The notes under the pieces were generated by a model. The model was given only the letters and a program-made list of their open reading frames with translations, did not search any database and was not told the DNA's origin. From Actinomyces succiniciruminis (GTDB lineage: Bacteria > Actinomycetota > Actinomycetes > Actinomycetales > Actinomycetaceae), in the NCBI RefSeq assembly GCF_900002405.1, contig NZ_LK995471.1:1-56262 (forward strand): a DNA stretch of 56,262 nt. The letters are read 5' to 3'. This document shows, one piece after another, positions 51,161-56,262 of the stretch; the first letter of the stretch is position 1, and each line of letters begins with the position of its first letter. The position numbers and the translations under genes are program-made.

Positions 51161-51616
51161 TCAGTAGCGCAGACCACCGCCGAGCTTCTCGCCCCGGTCA
51201 CCCCAGCTCCGGCCGCCCTGCGGCATCGTGTTGCTTCCGCCACGCAGCAAGGACAGCAGCACCCCGACGACAACCGCGAGGAGTGTCTGGGCCAGCGCAG
51301 CGTCAAAGGCATACCCCGCAAACACATGTACGCAGACAACTCCTGCCGGGATGAAGAATGCATAGGCAACCACGTGTGCAACTCTGAGACCACGCTCAAC
51401 ACTGCCCCGCCGTTCGAGCAGCAGCCCTCCGATAATGCTCGCGGCGAGTGCCCACGCCGTGTCCGCGAGCAGCAGGATCCGCACGGTAAGCAACGAATCC
51501 AGGTGAATCGATCCATCCAGCGGCAGGGGTAGGTGGGGAAGTGCCGTGATCCCTGCGGTCCCAAGCGCCGCGACCGTTGCCAGGTTGCCGGCCGACAACG
51601 TGTTGTCCTGTCCCAT
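51161..51616 (-). CDS. Small four-helix membrane protein, first in tad operon
   Basis: Not recognised. The 151-aa product has four predicted membrane segments (about 11-28, 42-66, 79-101, 106-124) and a basic Gly/Arg-rich tail. It lacks the aspartate and 'GxGD' motifs of prepilin peptidases (family A24), so it is not the missing peptidase on this evidence. The ATG at 51616 has GGAGGAAGG upstream. It is transcribed from the motif-A promoter 51713-51767, 148 nt ahead of the zinc-ribbon gene. Confidence 0.7.
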   Translation of the reverse strand: MGQDNTLSAGNLATVAALGTAGITALPHLPLPLDGSIHLDSLLTVRILLLADTAWALAASIIGGLLLERRGSVERGLRVAHVVAYAFFIPAGVVCVHVFAGYAFDAALAQTLLAVVVGVLLSLLRGGSNTMPQGGRSWGDRGEKLGGGLRY

Positions 51617-51712
51617 GCCTTCCTCCGACGCACATATGAGGAGGCTCGTTGCGTGCTCTCCCCGGACGCGCGTTCTGCCCCAGGGAGGCTGCAGATCCAC
51701 ACGCCCGCCGTC

Positions 51713-51767
51713 AGGCTAGGCAGGAATGACCCCTTTCCCCAGGGGCTCATGCCCCTGGATACGCCCC
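51713..51767 (-). promoter_or_regulatory. Motif-A promoter of the tad operon
   Basis: Reading the plus strand: AGGGGC (51741-51746), TCAT, GCCCC (51751-51755), TGGATAC, GCCCC (51763-51767). The site ends 22 nt before TAGCCT (51713-51718) on the transcribed strand; the same hexamer at the same distance precedes the giant Flp-signal gene. CCAGGGGC-TCAT-GCCCCTGG is an extended palindrome (51739-51758). The predicted leader is about 90 nt. Confidence 0.65.
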
Positions 51768-51968
51768 GGATCTGCCCTGAAGCGCGACCGTTCGCGCGGG
51801 CGTCCGTCTTCGACGTCGGACACGTTGGAGCCGGGACGGTGAGATGACTGCGCTTGGGCACGGTATGCGCTTTCGAGTCGGGAACAGGATGCCTTGAACT
51901 TAACGACCACGTCACGTAGCTGCCATGGGGAGCAGTCCCCACCCGCCCGGGCATGGTCGGCGGGCCAC

Positions 51969-51982
51969 CCGGGTACACCCGG
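51969..51982 (+). promoter_or_regulatory. Operator-like palindrome (motif B), copy 2
   Basis: CCGGGTACACCCGG differs from the copy at 31791 by one base and lies 100-113 nt upstream of the 52082 start, against 109-122 nt for the other copy. Both copies are followed by 26 nt and then GCGT/TTACGT or GCGTAGG boxes. It is probably a shared promoter element of the two OmpA-lipoprotein genes. Confidence 0.55.
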
Positions 51983-52081
51983 GGAGTCGTTGAGTTCTGC
52001 CCATCGCGTTACGTGCGAACGCAGCAATAGCGTCTCCGCGTCAAGACAGACGCATCGCAAGACGCTCAGAAAGGCACACTC

Positions 52082-53686
52082 ATGCGCACCTCCCTATCCC
52101 GTCCTCAAACCCCCGGCACCACTCGCCTCCCACGCCGCACCCTGCTGTCCCTCCTGCCGCTGGGCGCAGCCGGCCTCGGCTTGGCCGCCTGCTCCGGCAA
52201 TCCGCTCCAACGGGTAGTGAAGTCAACCGACGATCCTGCCGATCCCGCAGCCTCCCCCGCGGTCAGTGCGCCCCCGGTGCCGACCCCCGACGCCTCCGGC
52301 GCCGTCGCCCTGGAGTCCGCGCTCGACGGTGTGGCGGCAACCTTCCGGGTCGGTCCCGCCACGGTGCAGGACGGATACACGCTGGTGCGCGTGGAAGTGT
52401 CCACCGACTCCGACGACGAGCTGACTATCTCCTCCGTCTTCGGCGGGTCCTCCCACTACACCATGCGCGGCATGCGTCTGCTCTCACTGCGCCAGTCACT
52501 CGTGTTCCCCGAGCTCGGCGAGCGTTCGGACGGGTTGTTCGACACCATTTCCCGAACGTCCACGGTGGAACTGTTCCCGGTTTTTGAGGCGGTCGACGAC
52601 GGCGTCGAGACCGTTGAGCTGTTCCTCCCCAGCGTCGGCGTGGCGGTGGGCGTCCCCGTGGTCAGCCCCGATAGCGCCGGCTTCGAGGCGGGAGAGCTGC
52701 TCAGCGTGGCGGAGATCGACCGTGAGGCCGACCCGGGCCCCTACCAGCTCAGCTCACTACTGGTCGCCACCGACGGCTCCTATGACACCGATTCCGACGA
52801 GGACTCAACGACGGTGACGGTCTCCGGCGACGTTACCTTCGGCTCCGACTCCACCGAGCTGTCGGCACAGGCGGACGAGGTGCTGGCGAAGGTGGTCGAG
52901 CAGCTGAATCGCTACCCGTCCGGCGGGGAGCTGTCGGTTACGGGGCACACCGACGACGTCGACGAGGAGGACTACAACCAGACCCTGTCCGAGCAGCGTG
53001 CCCAAGCGGTCACCGACCGGCTCGGAGAACTCACGGATCTGTCCAATTGGGACACCACCGTCACCGGCAAGGGCGAGTCCGACCCCCGCGCGGAGGGAAC
53101 CTCCGACGAGGCACGCGCCGCCAACCGCAGAGTCGAGGTGGTGATGACGCCGAAGAACCCGGCAGAGGCCACGGCCCTGTCGGCGGCTACTCCCCCGCCG
53201 GACCAGGCCTCCACGGCGACTTCCGGGCAGATGCCCCGTTCCGTCGGCCCCGTGGGCACGGGCGCCGACGGCGTGGATGTGCGCATCAATGACCAGACCG
53301 TCCACCTGTCGATGGAGTCGGTGACGCGTGTAGGCGACTATGTGACCGGCGCACTGCTGCTCAGCGCGCAGGAGGACGTCAGCATCACCGTGAGCCTGTT
53401 CGCCCTGCCCAGCGAGCTGCAGATCCTGCACTGGCCGGCGTCCTTCACCGGAGTCCACAATCCCACGCTCCTGCAGGGCGGTACGCGCTACCTGGCGGCC
53501 AACTACCTGGATGCCGATGGCGAGTACGTCCCGGTGACAAATCGGAGCGTGTACACCATTGTGAGCGGTGAGGCCACCCGCCTGCCCGTCGTCTGGCCCT
53601 ACCCCGGCGCCGATACCGTCACCCTGGACCTGCCCGGCAAGAATCTGGCCGCGCGCCTGACCGACATCCCGGTGGCACGGGCCTAG
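52082..53686 (+). CDS. OmpA-domain lipoprotein, paralogue 3
   Basis: The 534-aa product has PRRTLL, a hydrophobic core and the lipobox LAAC, an N-terminal domain ('FRVGPATVQDGYTLVRVE'), an OmpA/MotB-like domain ('TGHTDDVDEEDYNQTLSEQR', 'NRRVEVVMTP') and the C-terminal domain ending 'RLTDIPVARA'. The layout matches paralogues 1 and 2, but the DNA is GC-richer and more diverged, so it is the older copy. It is plus strand, divergent from the tad operon. AAAGG lies ahead of the ATG. Confidence 0.85.
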   Translation: MRTSLSRPQTPGTTRLPRRTLLSLLPLGAAGLGLAACSGNPLQRVVKSTDDPADPAASPAVSAPPVPTPDASGAVALESALDGVAATFRVGPATVQDGYTLVRVEVSTDSDDELTISSVFGGSSHYTMRGMRLLSLRQSLVFPELGERSDGLFDTISRTSTVELFPVFEAVDDGVETVELFLPSVGVAVGVPVVSPDSAGFEAGELLSVAEIDREADPGPYQLSSLLVATDGSYDTDSDEDSTTVTVSGDVTFGSDSTELSAQADEVLAKVVEQLNRYPSGGELSVTGHTDDVDEEDYNQTLSEQRAQAVTDRLGELTDLSNWDTTVTGKGESDPRAEGTSDEARAANRRVEVVMTPKNPAEATALSAATPPPDQASTATSGQMPRSVGPVGTGADGVDVRINDQTVHLSMESVTRVGDYVTGALLLSAQEDVSITVSLFALPSELQILHWPASFTGVHNPTLLQGGTRYLAANYLDADGEYVPVTNRSVYTIVSGEATRLPVVWPYPGADTVTLDLPGKNLAARLTDIPVARA

Positions 53687-53707
53687 CCGGCGGCGGCCGG
53701 CCTCGGC

Positions 53708-56152
53708 TTACTTGCCCACGACGGCGTGGATGACCAAGTCGTCTCCCTCGGCCACCAGCATGCGCGGGGCCCCGGCGGCCTTGCCGGCGGCGTTGTCCGA
53801 CGCCGGGAGCACGCCCGCCAGGGTGCCGGCCGCCTGCCAGAGCTGCTCGCCGTCGTCGAGGTCGTAGGCGATCACGTTGTCTCCGGTGGCGTCTGTGCGC
53901 GAGGAGGGCTGCCCCATGGTGAATAGCACGCCTTCGTCCTTGCCGATGAGCCCCTCCGGGGTGATGACGCAGGCCTCCCCGTCGGTGCGCTCCGGAACGT
54001 CATAGCTCGCCCCATCCGGGCCGGTGACGGTACAGGCGATCGTATTGAGGGTGAATCCGGCCTCGGCGTTTCGGCCGCGCACATGCACCGAGCTGTCAGC
54101 GGCAACGCTGCGCAGCAGCTCCACCAGCTGCTCGGCACTCACGGCATCGGAGAGCACCCAATCCGAGCGGGTACCGGCCCCGTCCACGGTACCGACCTCG
54201 GTGCCGGTGGCGTCGTAGACGGTCACCGCCTCGCCATCGACCTTGTAGAAGGCCTGCGTGCCCGCGTCGATGCCGATGCCGCCGGGCAGGTAGGAGTCGA
54301 AGTCGGGAGCGTCCTCGGCCGCCTCGGACAGGAGTACCTCCCCGGTTTCCGCGGAGAGCACGAGCAGCCGCTCGGAGCTGGTCTCGTAGGTGACGATGAA
54401 GCCCGCGCCTATGCGTGCCTCACGGAATCCTCCGTCGCGGCGCCACACCTGCTCGCCGTCTGCGTCCATGGCCACGAGCGAGCCGGAGTAGCTGCCGTCG
54501 AGCACAATGGCGGCGCTTCCGGTGGTTCCCAGCTGCTTGCGCTCGTCGAACGCGAGGACACCGCCGGTCTCGGTGCCGTCCAGGCCGATCAGCTGCCCGG
54601 CGTCGTCCTGGACGCACAGGAAGGTCTCGCTGGTCCAGAAGCCCGCCGAGTCGCAGTCGCCGGACCAGACCGGGGCCCGGCCTGCGGCGTCAAGGTCGTA
54701 CAGCGACCAGTGCTTGTAGCTGGTCTCCGCCGCCAGGGCGCCGTGATCGGGCGCAAGGCGGTACTCATCCACATCGGTGATTCGCTGCAGCTCGATCGTG
54801 TCGGCCTGTGCGGGCAGTGCGGCGACGGCGGTGGGACCGGGCGCGCCCACGGTCCGGTGTCGCCAGACGATCACCCCGCCGACGGCGACGGCGAGCACGA
54901 CGACCGCGGCGATAGCACCGAAAAGTGCGCGCCTGGTGCGGCGGCTGCGTGGCTCCGGTCGGGACACGGCTCCAACATTCGGGGGCGCCCAGTCGGCCGG
55001 CGGGGCGGGCGGCTGCGGGGCGCCGGAGAACCGGGACTGCGCACCGGCCTCAGCTGCGGCGGGTGCGGCGGACACGCGTGTGGGCTCGCCCGCGGCGACC
55101 GCCGTCGGCGGCAGCGCCAGCGAGGCGGTGGGAGGAGTCCCGGCCTCGGGCGCGACCGGGTCCGCCTCAGTCGGAGCCGTCGCCGAACCGGGCAGTGCGT
55201 CGTCAGCCCACAGGTAGGGCGCGGCCGCGGGAGCGGACGGCGGGGGCACAGTCAGGCGGCGAGCGGGGGCGCAGCCCGCCAGCGCGGGAGCGGCCATTCG
55301 CAGTGCGGCGGCGATCTCGCGGGCGCTGGGACGGGCGGCCGGCTGCTTGGCGAGCATGCGCTCCAGCACACTCCACAGGGCATCGGGCACGCCGTCGGGG
55401 CGGCCGGGGGCACGGCGGGCGTGCTGCGCGAGCACCTGGGAGGGGGCACCGACGAACGGGGTGATGCCGCAGGCGGCCTCGTACAACAGCACGCCGAGGG
55501 AGTAGACGTCGGCGGCCGGCGTGGGGGCGGCGGGGTCGAGGATCTCGGGGGCCATGTACAGCGGGGTGCCGATGGCGCCGGTGGCGTGGGAGGAGGCGAC
55601 CGTGTCACAGATGCGGGCGACCCCGAAGTCCGCGAGTCGGGGCGTCCAGGCGCCCTGCCCGACCACGGTGTCATCGCCGTCGGCCGGATCGGCACTCCCG
55701 CCCGGTGGGGAGATCAGCACGTTGGCGGGCTTTATGTCACGGTGGACGATGCCGGCATCGTGAACGACGGCCAGTCCGCTCGCGAGCATAGCCCCAACCC
55801 GAGCCACCTCGGCGGGTGGCAGCACCCCTTGCTCATTGAGCAGACCCCGCAGGGTGCCGCCGCCCACATAGTCCATGACGATGGCGAAGCGGCTGCCCTC
55901 GATCACCATGTCCTGCACGCCCACGACGTAGGGGGAAGACACCCGCATCAGGGTGGCGCGCTCTCGGATGAAACGCTCGACGACGTCGGCGTCCTCCAGC
56001 AGGTCGGCGCGCAGCAGCTTGACCGCCAACGGAATACCGGGGGCGTCGTTGCGGTGGGCGAGCCACACATCCCCTTGCGCGCCCGCGCCGATGCGTGCGT
56101 CCAACACATAGGCGCTGCCCAGGTGCTGGGCGGCGGCGTCGTTCGGGGGCAT
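53708..56152 (-). CDS. Membrane Ser/Thr protein kinase with extracellular sensor
   Basis: A PknB/PknD-type kinase of 814 aa. The kinase domain (about 15-290) has the glycine loop 'IGAGAQGDVW' (21-30), Lys45, catalytic 'HRDIKPANVL' (137-146), 'DFGVAR' (175-180) and 'APE' (201-203), so it should be active. A Pro/Ala-rich linker is followed by a membrane segment (409-430) and a ~380-residue extracellular part with repeated strands like a beta-propeller ('WSLYDLDAAGRAPVWSGD', 'AYDLDDGEQLWQAAG', PQQ-like). The start chosen, ATG at 56152, has GGAGA; an ATG at 56221 has only TTAGG touching it. It converges with the lipoprotein gene, with 21 nt between. Confidence 0.88.
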   Translation of the reverse strand: MPPNDAAAQHLGSAYVLDARIGAGAQGDVWLAHRNDAPGIPLAVKLLRADLLEDADVVERFIRERATLMRVSSPYVVGVQDMVIEGSRFAIVMDYVGGGTLRGLLNEQGVLPPAEVARVGAMLASGLAVVHDAGIVHRDIKPANVLISPPGGSADPADGDDTVVGQGAWTPRLADFGVARICDTVASSHATGAIGTPLYMAPEILDPAAPTPAADVYSLGVLLYEAACGITPFVGAPSQVLAQHARRAPGRPDGVPDALWSVLERMLAKQPAARPSAREIAAALRMAAPALAGCAPARRLTVPPPSAPAAAPYLWADDALPGSATAPTEADPVAPEAGTPPTASLALPPTAVAAGEPTRVSAAPAAAEAGAQSRFSGAPQPPAPPADWAPPNVGAVSRPEPRSRRTRRALFGAIAAVVVLAVAVGGVIVWRHRTVGAPGPTAVAALPAQADTIELQRITDVDEYRLAPDHGALAAETSYKHWSLYDLDAAGRAPVWSGDCDSAGFWTSETFLCVQDDAGQLIGLDGTETGGVLAFDERKQLGTTGSAAIVLDGSYSGSLVAMDADGEQVWRRDGGFREARIGAGFIVTYETSSERLLVLSAETGEVLLSEAAEDAPDFDSYLPGGIGIDAGTQAFYKVDGEAVTVYDATGTEVGTVDGAGTRSDWVLSDAVSAEQLVELLRSVAADSSVHVRGRNAEAGFTLNTIACTVTGPDGASYDVPERTDGEACVITPEGLIGKDEGVLFTMGQPSSRTDATGDNVIAYDLDDGEQLWQAAGTLAGVLPASDNAAGKAAGAPRMLVAEGDDLVIHAVVGK

Positions 56153-56262
56153 GGGCGTCTCCTCGGGGTAGGGGGCGGCGGGTGCGTGGGCGCACTCACT
56201 CGGCCTGTCCGGTGCAGTCATCCTAAGAGAAAAGTCTCGTTGAGATGACGCGCGGCGGGCCG

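Larger units (their letters stand above)
51617..52081. other. Divergent regulatory region of tad operon and OmpA lipoprotein 3
   Basis: This 465-nt gap lies between two divergent genes. It contains the motif-A promoter for the tad operon (51713-51767), a further inverted repeat TGGGGA-GCAG-TCCCCA (51926-51941) and a motif-B palindrome (51969-51982) upstream of the plus-strand lipoprotein gene. No coding region is supported. Confidence 0.7.

Noticed and set aside
51161-51616. Prepilin peptidase candidate
   Set aside because: The protein is small and hydrophobic but lacks the conserved aspartates and the GxGD motif of family A24.
53687-53707. Bidirectional terminator between the convergent genes
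   Set aside because: The 21-nt gap allows only a short GC stem that also uses coding bases; too weak to call.

Overview
The window reads as chromosome of a high-GC Gram-positive actinobacterium, most like the Actinomyces group (family Actinomycetaceae). This is inference from the base composition, the zinc-type S14, GTG/TTG starts on tuf, fusA, rpsL, rpoC and rpoB, a Streptomyces-like str/S10/spc gene order, Tat-type lipoproteins and a Tad pilus locus. No rRNA, tRNA, CRISPR array or complete mobile element was seen. Almost everything is on the minus strand, so transcription runs from high to low coordinates.

Region 1 (about 1-15,400): translation genes. In transcription order: rpsL-rpsG-fusA-tuf (str), then rpsJ-rplC-rplD-rplW-rplB-rplS19-rplV-rpsC-rplP-rpmC-rpsQ (S10), then rplN-rplX-rplE-rpsZ-rpsH-rplF-rplR-rpsE-rpmD-rplO (spc). 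Strong hairpins lie after tuf, after rpsQ and after rplO. Many gene pairs overlap by 1-4 nt. secY does not follow rplO within the window; the edge instead carries a repeat that resembles insertion-sequence ends.

Region 2 (15,068-16,236): a gene-free 1.17 kb stretch with two unusual arrays of roughly 20-bp period and a nested palindromic element. Region 3 (16,237-20,645): a thiol peroxidase that looks leaderless and two unrecognised membrane proteins. Region 4 (20,816-30,042): rplJ-rplL-rpoB-rpoC with an L10-type leader and attenuator, and tandem hairpins between rplL/rpoB and rpoB/rpoC. rplK, rplA and nusG are not upstream of rplJ.

Region 5 (30,141-53,686): a large surface/secretion region built around a Tad (Flp) pilus. 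One operon (51,616 to 42,451) encodes a small membrane protein, a zinc-ribbon protein, CpaB, a CpaE-TadE fusion, TadE, TadA, TadB, TadC and a histidine kinase/LuxR response-regulator pair. The flp pilin follows alone. A second operon encodes an OmpA-domain lipoprotein, TadG-like and prepilin-like proteins and three lipoproteins. A third encodes a 474-aa protein with a perfect Flp-type signal, followed by three more lipoproteins. OmpA-domain lipoprotein paralogues bracket the region. Three of these transcription units share one promoter design: AGGGGC-N4-GCCCC-N6/7-GCCCC placed exactly 22, 22 and 23 nt from a TAGNNT -10 box. Two OmpA-lipoprotein genes share a second palindrome at matched distance. 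No prepilin peptidase is visible.

Region 6 (53,708-56,152): a membrane Ser/Thr kinase with an extracellular repeat domain.

The main candidate for an undescribed system is the co-regulated Tad pilus, lipoprotein cohort and giant Flp-signal protein. The 20-bp periodic arrays beside the str operon are the second.
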